Source: an uncultured Clostridium sp.
GTDB taxonomy: Bacteria > Bacillota > Clostridia > TANB77 > CAG-508
Length of the DNA stretch: 22,377 bases
Assembly: GCA_947057875.1 (NCBI GenBank)
Contig: CAMSEX010000005.1
Location: 1-22,377 of the forward strand
Direction: 5' to 3'
The position numbers and the translations under genes are program-made. Below the pieces are notes generated by a model. It searched no databases and was not told where the DNA came from. It saw nothing but the letters and a program-made list of their open reading frames with translations. How positions within the stretch are numbered: position 1 is the stretch's first letter; each line of letters starts with the position of its first letter. Positions 1-6,878 of the stretch are shown piece after piece.

Positions 1-45
1 ACACTATAACCTACACTCTTTCCCTACACGACGCTCTTCCGATCT
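1..45 (+). other. Illumina dual-index (i5 side) adapter sequence left on the contig end
   Basis: Bases 13-45 match the 33-nt Illumina TruSeq read-1 primer site exactly, ending in GCTCTTCCGATCT. Bases 1-4 (ACAC) are the end of the P5 arm, and bases 5-12 (TATAACCT) sit where the 8-nt i5 index belongs. That index is one base away from the TruSeq HT index TATAGCCT as I remember it. This is a library artefact, not genome. It shows that the window begins at the end of an assembled contig and that real sequence starts at about base 46. Confidence 0.97.
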
Positions 46-80
46 TTGACTTTCTATTTAACTTAGAGTTATATAAATAG

Positions 81-109
81 ATTATATTATATTTTACATA
101 ATTTGTAAA
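81..109 (-). promoter_or_regulatory. Leftward sigma-A type promoter pointing off the contig
   Basis: On the minus strand TTTACA (109-104) is followed after 17 bases by TATAAT (86-81). The spacer is nearly identical to that of the promoter at 1839-1867. It starts transcription at about 74, toward the adapter, so the gene it serves would lie beyond the contig end. Confidence 0.6.
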
Positions 110-113
110 CTGA

Positions 114-143
114 AAGTCCTACAAGGTAGCCCTTGTAGGACTT
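114..143 (-). terminator. Perfect 13-bp hairpin downstream of the 512-residue gene
   Basis: AAGTCCTACAAGG (114-126) pairs perfectly with CCTTGTAGGACTT (131-143) around a 4-base loop. It lies 36 bases past the stop of the leftward gene and just upstream of the next leftward promoter, as expected for a terminator. There is no clear U-tract after the stem on either strand, so its efficiency is uncertain. Confidence 0.55.
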
Positions 144-178
144 CAGAGATAAAAACTATTTTATTATTTCATGTAAAT

Positions 179-1717
179 TTATTCGTTTGTTTCTGTCTGG
201 TTCTGTATTTTTTCCTTAACAACTTCTGGAAATTCTGTTTCTTCAGCTACTTCCTGAAACTCTGTATCTGTCGCTGTTGTAGTTTCCAGATCTTCTGTTA
301 TTTCTTCAAAATTGTCGTCAAATAAATCTTCCATGAATTCATCCTCTTTCAGAATATTTTTTGTAACTAAGTAAGTGCAGATTCCAGAAAATGCTGTCGG
401 CATAAGTTTCTTCATGATTTGCAGAAGTTGCTTTACAAAAGCTTTGGCTTTCTGATTTACCTTGCTATTTTCACCTTCTTTTTTAACGGCTTTGTCGCCC
501 AGTACTTTTCTGCCATATAGAAATATGCTCATTCCAACGACACTAGCCAAAAGAGCAAAGATTCTGAATTTCTTAATTTCTGCTTCATTGTCTGAATTAA
601 TGTGCAGTTTCTCAGTCAAAAACAGTTTTAACATTTCGCCATAAAGCTCTAACTTTGTAGGAATTTCTGCCTTTGCAAAGAAGGATTTGAGTTTTTTAAA
701 CGATACAGGTTTCTGCGTCATTACATAAACAATGACAACAGATACCGCCACAGGAAATAAAGCTTCTGTTTTTGCTTGAATCCAAGCGAATTTTTTGCTT
801 GCTTTTTCTACATTCTGCAAACCTTTTTCCACTTCTTCTACAGATATTTCTGCTTTGTTATTGACAAGTGAAATAGTTTTAATTGCAGTATAGGCAGCAG
901 CTGTCAGTCCGCCAAAAGCCATGAGGTGTTTTAAGCTTTTCTTATCCTGTAGCATATCTAAATGAAAGCCTAATGCCTTGCGGCATTTATTGTCGATATT
1001 TTCAACTGTAATTTTTGAGGAATTCAAAATCCGGTAAGCTGCATAAACGGTAACTACAGGTAAAGCCCACTTGATCGGCTTTTCGTATTTGCGAATCCAA
1101 GTTTTCACAAGTTCCACGTTCTCCTTTGGAGATTTTTCATAAAGATGCTGCCAGACAGTTGTTTTATTTTCGTTGTTCATAGTGATAACCTCCTTAAATT
1201 CTGTTACTGGTTCAGGATAAAGAGAATTTACAATTTCATCATAATCTGACTTTTCAAATTCAAAGCCTATTGTAATTGTTGAAGCAGAAGAGTTAATAAG
1301 TGATTTTCTCAAATTACACTTTTTTTTAAAAAAACATTTAGAACAATCATAATTTACTAAATCATCTTTAATATCGAAAGAATCGTCAAAACAAGATTCT
1401 ATATAAGATTTTATATCACCAAGAGTGTAAGTGATAATAGGTTTATTATTACTTACATTCATTAGAAAAAATGGAATTTGGTGTAGCATTGATATAGGTT
1501 GTTTTAAGCATAGGCTTGTTGAAGCGTAGCAAATGCCATCAGGATAAGAAGAAAATTTGTTAATATGGTCTCCTTTATCTGGTAAAGATGTGCAATGAAC
1601 TGCTGCATAATCTTCAAAAGAATAACTAGTTAATGAGTCGTTATTCCAATCATGCCACTTTCCACAATTTGGACAACGATACCGTTTTGGTTTTAAATCT
1701 AATAACTTTGAAGCCAT
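179..1717 (-). CDS. Unrecognised zinc-ribbon plus multi-helix membrane protein with a nested second start
   Basis: I do not recognise the family. The 512-residue product has two parts. Residues 1-179 are soluble with clustered cysteines (C15-x2-C18 in CPNCGKWH, then C125, C128 and C134), suggesting a zinc-binding module. Residues 180-512 carry about five hydrophobic stretches (roughly 215-232, 264-285, 318-334, 384-402, 439-456) and a very acidic Glu/Asp/Thr tail from about 457. The ATG at 1717 has a good ribosome site (AGGAGGT, 5-6 bases upstream). M180 (position 1180) has an even better one, so the C-terminal 333 residues may also be made alone. The gene stands alone with its own promoter (1839-1867), a leader of about 115 nt and a downstream hairpin. 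It could be a fusion of two former genes. The reading frame is long and intact; the function is unknown. Confidence 0.8.
   Translation of the reverse strand: MASKLLDLKPKRYRCPNCGKWHDWNNDSLTSYSFEDYAAVHCTSLPDKGDHINKFSSYPDGICYASTSLCLKQPISMLHQIPFFLMNVSNNKPIITYTLGDIKSYIESCFDDSFDIKDDLVNYDCSKCFFKKKCNLRKSLINSSASTITIGFEFEKSDYDEIVNSLYPEPVTEFKEVITMNNENKTTVWQHLYEKSPKENVELVKTWIRKYEKPIKWALPVVTVYAAYRILNSSKITVENIDNKCRKALGFHLDMLQDKKSLKHLMAFGGLTAAAYTAIKTISLVNNKAEISVEEVEKGLQNVEKASKKFAWIQAKTEALFPVAVSVVIVYVMTQKPVSFKKLKSFFAKAEIPTKLELYGEMLKLFLTEKLHINSDNEAEIKKFRIFALLASVVGMSIFLYGRKVLGDKAVKKEGENSKVNQKAKAFVKQLLQIMKKLMPTAFSGICTYLVTKNILKEDEFMEDLFDDNFEEITEDLETTTATDTEFQEVAEETEFPEVVKEKIQNQTETNE
1189..1195 (-). promoter_or_regulatory. 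Internal ribosome binding site before in-frame M180
   Basis: On the minus strand AAGGAGGT lies inside the coding frame (codons for Lys-Glu-Val), about 7-8 bases before an ATG at 1180 that is in frame with the 512-residue protein. It matches the anti-Shine-Dalgarno sequence fully. It also falls at the boundary between the cysteine-rich part and the membrane part, which makes a true second start more likely than chance. Confidence 0.6.
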
Positions 1718-1838
1718 TGTTTACCTCCTGTTTAAGGTGTGTTTGTTAATAGTTTTTCTCTCCTTTCTATAGAGTATATTTACTCTTTTGCTAAAAAAAT
1801 TATTGTTTAGCGTAAATCAATCGTAAATATCTATTCAT

Positions 1839-1867
1839 AACATATCATATTTTACATAATTTGTCAA
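1839..1867 (-). promoter_or_regulatory. Promoter of the leftward 512-residue gene
   Basis: Minus-strand TTGACA (1867-1862), a 17-base spacer and TATGTT (1844-1839). Predicted transcription start is about 1832, giving a leader of about 115 nt. The leader contains a small inverted repeat (AGAGTA/TACTCT, 1771-1786) and a second AAAGGAGAG at about 1759-1767 that has no ATG, GTG or TTG at usable distance. Confidence 0.7.
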
Positions 1868-1917
1868 CAGTTTTTTTGTATTTAGCAAATTAATGATTGA
1901 TTATAACAGAAATACAA

Positions 1918-1947
1918 AAAAATATGACATTTTCATGCCATATTTTT
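1918..1947 (-). terminator. Rho-independent terminator of the MMPL gene
   Basis: The 12-bp arms 1918-1929 and 1936-1947 pair on the minus-strand RNA with a single G-U wobble, and a U-run follows. It sits 11 bases past the MMPL stop codon. Its core is almost identical to the palindrome at 18940-18965 (24 of 26 bases). Confidence 0.8.
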
Positions 1948-1958
1948 AATAAGTAGTT

Positions 1959-4900
1959 TTATGACTTCTTATTTCTTATTATTACCTTATCACATGCGGC
2001 GATAACTGCTGGCAAAAGTAGCAAAATCAAAATAGTTGAGCAGAGCGTTCCTTGTGAAATCGTTTTGCAAATTTTTGCTGCGATAGCTGATGCAAAATGC
2101 CCCACAATTAATGTCACAATGACTAAAATCGAAGCCGAAGTCAAAATCGTGTGAATAGACTGATTGTACGATTGAATAATCGATTGCTTGATAGGCATTG
2201 TTTTTCGATGTTCCAAGTAATACGACGTGTACAAAATTGCATAATCAATTGTTGCGCCCATTAAAATACTTTGCACAATCAAAAGAGAAATAAAGTAAAC
2301 GGTTCCGCCAGAGAGCGACAAAATTCCCATGGTTAAATACACTGCACATTGAATTGTAAGCACCAAAATAATTGGTATGATGATGGATTTAAACGTAAAT
2401 GCCACAACTACGAAAATCGCAATCATTGTCAAAACTGTAATAAAATCTAACTCACGACTAAACGTTTGGCTCATTTCGTATGCCATTGGAGAATTCCCGA
2501 TGATGTAAACTTCATCCAAATGTACAGCAAATAAATCTTTGACCATTTGGATAAATGCAAATGTTTCCTCTGATTCTGGTGCAAATTTGGTATTTAGTAC
2601 AATCCTTGAATAACCATTGCCAACTAACAATTTTTTGGCATCATGAATGGTTGTTTTTGCATCTGTAATGCTGTTTCGCATTTCTTCCTCTAGAAAATCA
2701 TCGAATCGAATGTCATTCAAAATGTTCTCATTTAAGAATGACACAAAGTCTTGCACTGTCAAAGTCCAGTTTTCATCGTATTCTCGGTTACTTCCATAGT
2801 ACACATATAACAAATCTACCATGTTTTTATCTAGCGAATCGGTTAAAACTGCTAAAATTGTAAATATTTCGTCTTTGGTATATTTGGTGTTGTTGATTGT
2901 AGCATTCATAATTCCTTGAATCGTACTTAGTTTGGTCGCTTTTTCAGTATCAAAGCGGTCTGTATAATCTGGATTTGGTATCATTTCTTTTAAAAGAAAA
3001 TCTACCAACTCTTGCAACGAAATTGTTTGACTATTTTTATGTTTGGAAACATGTAAACCATAAAGCAAATCCAAGTCTGCTTTGTTAATTTTAAGCAAGT
3101 TTGATATTTCTAAACTGCTATATTTTTTGCCAACTTTCACGCCAGTCATAACAGACTGAACTGTTTGCAAATCGCTGATTTTATCGGCTGACAAACTGCC
3201 AGAAAGCGTGCTGTCATTTCGGTGGGCTAACACAAAATCCACAAATTCGTTTGGTGTCAGTTGCAGGCTTGTGTGATTTACTTGATACAATGTGTAAATA
3301 CTTTTGACTTTCGCCTCGTCAATCCCAATAAATGTCGCTAATTCGCTGTAATTATAATTGGCTCCATTTAAGGTGCTTGTCATAATGCTATTTAATAATT
3401 GCAGTTGTGCTATTGTGCCTTCTTGCAAATTAGCTGCCACACTTGGATTACTGCTATTTGTCAAAATCAAATTGACTAATTCGTTTGGGCTTGCAGTCCA
3501 AGTTGTAGTTTCGTTCTGCGAAAAAGCAATCAAGGCATAAATTTGGCGAGTTTGCGCCTCTGGAATTCCTAAAATCTGAGAAATCTGCTGGGCAGAATAT
3601 CTTGTTTTATTGGTTTGGATTGAGTCATCAATAATCAGTTTTAGCAATTTTAGCTTATCTAATGTTTCTTTATCAACCGAAAATGCGCTTGCATCGACAC
3701 TATCCTCAATTGCGGTTCCTAACGTGGTTAGCACAAAATTGATAAATTCTTGTGGCGTCATGGTGTAGTCGTCTTTCAAGCCAGTCAGCAAATAAATATT
3801 TTCCACAAAATTAACTCGCACACCATTGAAAATATTTGCCAAAGCAGCTTTGTTCATTTTTGTGGTATTCATATTGTTTGGATTTTGAGCTAAAATTGCA
3901 ATTTGCTCCAAATCACTCAAATCCACGCTGTCCAAATAATGCGTCGTTTCTTTTAAAGTCATCACGTGATTGATAAATTCTGTGACAGACAGCGTATTTC
4001 CAGTGCCAATCGTGCTATATTTTAGAAGTAGCAACTGTTTTATCAGTTTTTCGTCCATGCCAAATACGTTCGCTAGCTCGGCAGAATTCATTTGTCTATC
4101 AATTATTTCGCGATTGCTAAAAGTATTCAAAATGCGAATGTTTTGAATGGTTGCTTCATCAAAATTGCTGGCATATTGCGGGTCGTTTAGCATATCACTA
4201 AGCACAAAATTTGAAAATTCCGCAATGCTCATTCGTGTGACAATATCGTTCAAACTCACGTAATATTTGTATAATTGTTCCATTGAACCTGCGTCCATAC
4301 CAAACAAGGCAGCCATTTCGGCACTCGATTTTTTCGTAGTATTGGTTGTTTGGTTAGTAAATTTCAACAAGGTGTTCAGCTGGTCACGGTTGCTTTGGCT
4401 AATTTTGCCCGCATATTCGGGATTTGTTAAAACGTCTTTGTTGATAAAATCAATAAATTCTGCGACTGTCAATTTTAAATGATTGTGCTTTGAATTATAA
4501 TAAATTAAAACATCTTCAACATCTTTTGGCTCCATTTCCAAAATGGTAGCAATTTCGCTTGCGTTGCGCAATTGTTGCATTGAATTTTGAGTCGTAAATT
4601 GCGCCAAACGGTCAATATTTTTGCGACTTTCTGTGTCTAACTCCTCCCCTATTTTCTGGTTGCTATACACTTCGGTTTGAATGAAATTTATGAATTCGTT
4701 AAACGTCATTGTGTTATTTTCTTCTTTATTATAATAGTTATAATACAAAATTTTTAGCAAATAATCTTCAATATTGACATCAGAGCCTAAATCATTTAAT
4801 TTTTGTGCCAAGTTGTCGTACGTAAGTGGCTGATTAATGGTGTTTCCATAACCTAAAACGTCATCTACGTTATCTAGATTTTCCAATTTTTCTAGCAAGC

Positions 4901-6104
4901 TAGCTACTTTTTCTTCCTCTTCATTTTTATAAATAACTGCCATTTGATTGTTTTCTGGAAACACACTTGAGACTGCATTGTCTTCTGAATCGGTATACAA
5001 AATGCCCAAATTTCCTTTTGAAAGAAAACTTAGCACGAAAATTCCAATAAACATAAAAATTGAAATTGGTCGAATATGATAACTCAATTTGCCTAATTTT
5101 TCTAAATGAATATTTGGACTTCGTTTTTTTGTTTTATTAATTGCGTCATCAAAAATCAAAATTAGCGCTGGAAGTACAAAGAAGATGCTTATCAAGCTAA
5201 ACAATACGCCTTTTGCCAACACAAATCCCAAATCTCGCCCAATGGTAAAACTCATGAAAACTAATGCCAGAAGTCCAACAATGGTCGTGACTGAGCTGCT
5301 TGCAATTGAGCCAAAAGCGTGATACAGCGCTTCTTTCATGGCTATGACTTTGTCAGGCGTTTTCTCTTTTTCTTGGTTGTAGCGGTTCATCAACATAATC
5401 GAATAATCCATTGACAGCGCCAATTGCAAAATTGCCACAATCGAATCCGTAATATTGGAAACGCTCTCAAACATAATATTGGTGCCCTTGTTCAAAAGAA
5501 CGCCAACCAAAATCGCTCCCAAAAACAAAAATGGTTCCACGTAAGAATCGCTCATGATAATCAAAATGAGCAAAGCACAGAAAATTGCCAAAATTACAAT
5601 CCAAGTTGGCAACACAGGAATATTTCTGTCCGAAATGGCGCCACTTGTATGTAATTCTTGGTCTTTAAAATGCTCGGTTATTTCGTTGTAAACATTTGTT
5701 GCAATTTCGGATTCTTCGTCTGCCTCGACATTAACGATGTACAAAGTGTAATTGTCTTTGTTGAAGTCTTCTGTTTCGTCGTAATCCACACTTGAAACAC
5801 CTTCTACATTTTCCAAATAAGTTTTGATGTCCTGCTTTTCTGTTTGGCTCAGGTTTCCGAGCATCACGTTTAAGGAACTACTTTCTGGTGCGTCAATTTT
5901 GTCATTCATAATGTCCATCCCAATTCGTGTTTCAGACGTACTCGGTAGATATTCCGCCATGTCATAATTTACTTTTACCTGTTTTGAAAAATAAATCGAC
6001 ATAATGGATAGCACGCCAAATACAACTAAAATAAAATATCTTTTGTTAATCATAAAATCTGTAATTTTTTTCAAAAGTTTCATCACCCTTTCTGTTATAG
6101 TCAT
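1959..6104 (-). CDS. Giant MMPL/RND-family membrane transporter with a tandem-repeat extracytoplasmic domain
   Basis: The product is 1381 residues, clearly longer than the roughly 700-1000 usual for MMPL proteins. It has two RND halves. The first has a membrane segment at 22-42 and five to six more between 165 and 362. The second has five between about 1219 and 1371. Each half carries an Asp-Tyr pair in its central helix (D233-Y234; D1287-Y1288), the proton-relay position of MmpL proteins. The second external loop is expanded to about 850 residues and holds degenerate repeats of about 80 residues (466-1145). MMPL proteins export lipids, glycolipids or drugs using the proton gradient; the substrate here is unknown. 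Start: ATG 6104 lies 6 bases after a TATAAT box and lacks a ribosome site, so it could be read leaderless. ATG 6083 (M8, before KLLKK) follows AGAAAGGGTG at very short spacing. The gene is divergent from a TetR regulator that probably controls it. Confidence 0.9.
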   Translation of the reverse strand: MTITERVMKLLKKITDFMINKRYFILVVFGVLSIMSIYFSKQVKVNYDMAEYLPSTSETRIGMDIMNDKIDAPESSSLNVMLGNLSQTEKQDIKTYLENVEGVSSVDYDETEDFNKDNYTLYIVNVEADEESEIATNVYNEITEHFKDQELHTSGAISDRNIPVLPTWIVILAIFCALLILIIMSDSYVEPFLFLGAILVGVLLNKGTNIMFESVSNITDSIVAILQLALSMDYSIMLMNRYNQEKEKTPDKVIAMKEALYHAFGSIASSSVTTIVGLLALVFMSFTIGRDLGFVLAKGVLFSLISIFFVLPALILIFDDAINKTKKRSPNIHLEKLGKLSYHIRPISIFMFIGIFVLSFLSKGNLGILYTDSEDNAVSSVFPENNQMAVIYKNEEEEKVASLLEKLENLDNVDDVLGYGNTINQPLTYDNLAQKLNDLGSDVNIEDYLLKILYYNYYNKEENNTMTFNEFINFIQTEVYSNQKIGEELDTESRKNIDRLAQFTTQNSMQQLRNASEIATILEMEPKDVEDVLIYYNSKHNHLKLTVAEFIDFINKDVLTNPEYAGKISQSNRDQLNTLLKFTNQTTNTTKKSSAEMAALFGMDAGSMEQLYKYYVSLNDIVTRMSIAEFSNFVLSDMLNDPQYASNFDEATIQNIRILNTFSNREIIDRQMNSAELANVFGMDEKLIKQLLLLKYSTIGTGNTLSVTEFINHVMTLKETTHYLDSVDLSDLEQIAILAQNPNNMNTTKMNKAALANIFNGVRVNFVENIYLLTGLKDDYTMTPQEFINFVLTTLGTAIEDSVDASAFSVDKETLDKLKLLKLIIDDSIQTNKTRYSAQQISQILGIPEAQTRQIYALIAFSQNETTTWTASPNELVNLILTNSSNPSVAANLQEGTIAQLQLLNSIMTSTLNGANYNYSELATFIGIDEAKVKSIYTLYQVNHTSLQLTPNEFVDFVLAHRNDSTLSGSLSADKISDLQTVQSVMTGVKVGKKYSSLEISNLLKINKADLDLLYGLHVSKHKNSQTISLQELVDFLLKEMIPNPDYTDRFDTEKATKLSTIQGIMNATINNTKYTKDEIFTILAVLTDSLDKNMVDLLYVYYGSNREYDENWTLTVQDFVSFLNENILNDIRFDDFLEEEMRNSITDAKTTIHDAKKLLVGNGYSRIVLNTKFAPESEETFAFIQMVKDLFAVHLDEVYIIGNSPMAYEMSQTFSRELDFITVLTMIAIFVVVAFTFKSIIIPIILVLTIQCAVYLTMGILSLSGGTVYFISLLIVQSILMGATIDYAILYTSYYLEHRKTMPIKQSIIQSYNQSIHTILTSASILVIVTLIVGHFASAIAAKICKTISQGTLCSTILILLLLPAVIAACDKVIIRNKKS
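2685..4709 (-). repeat. Protein-level tandem repeats (about 8.5 units of ~80 residues) in the MMPL loop
   Basis: Units start at residues 466, 545, 625, 705, 782, 871, 949, 1028 and 1115 of the MMPL protein, giving spacings of 79, 80, 80, 77, 89, 78, 79 and 87. Each begins with a motif like LTxxEFIxFV (MTFNEFINFI, LTVAEFIDFI, MSIAEFSNFV, MTPQEFINFV, LTPNEFVDFV). Each has a second half like SAExAxxFGMDxxxxxxLYxYY. Both halves open with hydrophobic-S/T-x-x-E, a helix capping box. The units are divergent at DNA level, so this is an old expansion. Confidence 0.85.
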
Positions 6105-6110
6105 TTTTCT

Positions 6111-6116
6111 ATTATA
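6111..6116 (-). promoter_or_regulatory. -10 box of the MMPL gene, 6 bases before its first ATG
   Basis: Minus-strand TATAAT (6116-6111) lies 6 bases before the ATG at 6104, so the predicted transcription start coincides with that ATG. The -35 region (TTTCCT, 6139-6134) is poor, which would suit an activated or strongly regulated promoter. Confidence 0.5.
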
Positions 6117-6157
6117 CGCGCTTTGAAAATGAAAGGAAAGTATAAATTTTATGAAAG

Positions 6158-6190
6158 TGTCTAAATTTTGACATTTTTTATAAAAATGTC
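6158..6190. promoter_or_regulatory. Operator-like palindrome between the MMPL and tetR genes
   Basis: GACATTTTT (6170-6178) and AAAAATGTC (6182-6190) form a perfect 9-3-9 inverted repeat. A further TGTC half-site lies at 6158-6161, 12 bases from the first GACA. TetR proteins usually bind such palindromes between themselves and a divergent target gene, so this is the likely site for the regulator encoded next door. Confidence 0.6.
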
Positions 6191-6244
6191 TATCTTTTTG
6201 CTCAAAATTATGATATAACTACAAAAAATAAAGGATTGGTAAAA

Positions 6245-6796
6245 ATGAAAGTACAAGGTTTAAATGCATCTTCTAAAAAAACGAGAAAATTAATAAAAAA
6301 GGTTTTTGCAGAACTAATTCAAGAAAAAAAGGAACTTAGCAAAATTACAGTAACTGAACTTGTAAAACGTGCTGAGCTTACCAGAAGCACATTTTATACA
6401 CATTACGACGATATCTATGAAGTTGCCAAAGATTATGAATTAGAGACAATTGAACTGCTAACCTGTGATGATAAGGTTTTGTATAGCAATCAAGATATTT
6501 TAAATTATTTTGAGGAAATTATTGCGTGTTTAAAAAAGAACGAGGAAACGTATAAGATGTTACTTTCTTCAAATGAAACGCTGTATTTTTTGGAGAAATT
6601 GCGCAAAATGGCAACACAAAAGATTTTTTTGGCTTTGAAAAATATTTATTATACTCCTGATTTAGAGTTAGATGTTGAATTTTTTATTAATGGCGTAGTG
6701 GCAGAATTTTTAAAATATTTCAGAAATATGAGTGCCTATTCTTTAGATGAATTATTAGAGCATACAAAAAAATGGTATCAGAAAATATTTGAGTAA
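6245..6796 (+). CDS. TetR/AcrR-family transcriptional regulator
   Basis: The product is a 183-residue DNA-binding regulator. The N-terminal helix-turn-helix spans about residues 32-54 (ITVTELVKRAELTRSTFYTHY), with the STFYTHY recognition-helix signature of TetR proteins. The C-terminal helices (about 60-183) would hold the ligand and dimer surface, and the layout resembles the DhaS/TetR_C_7 type. I chose ATG 6245 because AAAGGA lies 9 bases upstream; the in-frame TTG at 6236 directly abuts that site and is unlikely. The gene is divergent from the MMPL exporter with a palindromic operator in the gap, the usual arrangement for a repressor that releases its exporter when it binds the exported compound. 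That role is inferred. Confidence 0.88.
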   Translation: MKVQGLNASSKKTRKLIKKVFAELIQEKKELSKITVTELVKRAELTRSTFYTHYDDIYEVAKDYELETIELLTCDDKVLYSNQDILNYFEEIIACLKKNEETYKMLLSSNETLYFLEKLRKMATQKIFLALKNIYYTPDLELDVEFFINGVVAEFLKYFRNMSAYSLDELLEHTKKWYQKIFE

Positions 6797-6824
6797 TACT
6801 CTAAAATTCACACAATGCTATTAT

Positions 6825-6868
6825 AAAAAAGACACAAAACGTGTTTTTTTTATTCCCACGTTTTGTGT
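6825..6868. terminator. Bidirectional terminator between tetR and the pilin-like gene
   Basis: ACACAAAACGTG (6832-6843) pairs with CACGTTTTGTGT (6857-6868). On the minus strand the stem is followed by CTTTTTT, a good terminator for the leftward pilin-like gene. On the plus strand a smaller alternative hairpin (A6/ACAC...GTGT/T8, about 6825-6851) can serve tetR. The two hairpins use overlapping bases. Confidence 0.7.
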
Positions 6869-6878
6869 TACTATAATT

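Noticed and set aside
1759..1767. A second Shine-Dalgarno (AAAGGAGAG) in the leader of the 512-residue gene as evidence for a leader peptide
   Set aside because: No ATG, GTG or TTG follows at usable distance; only ATT does, which is too rare a start to support a call.
2685..4709. Calling the MMPL repeats calcium-binding EF-hands
   Set aside because: Loop positions 1, 3 and 5 are mostly Asn, Ser, Thr, Lys or hydrophobic rather than Asp; the shared S/T-x-x-E is better explained as a helix capping box.
5424..5654. A 76-codon plus-strand frame in the MMPL gene, and similar ones at 3358-3540 and 4267-4482
   Set aside because: Shadow frames opposite a strongly conserved transporter, with no ribosome site or recognisable motif.
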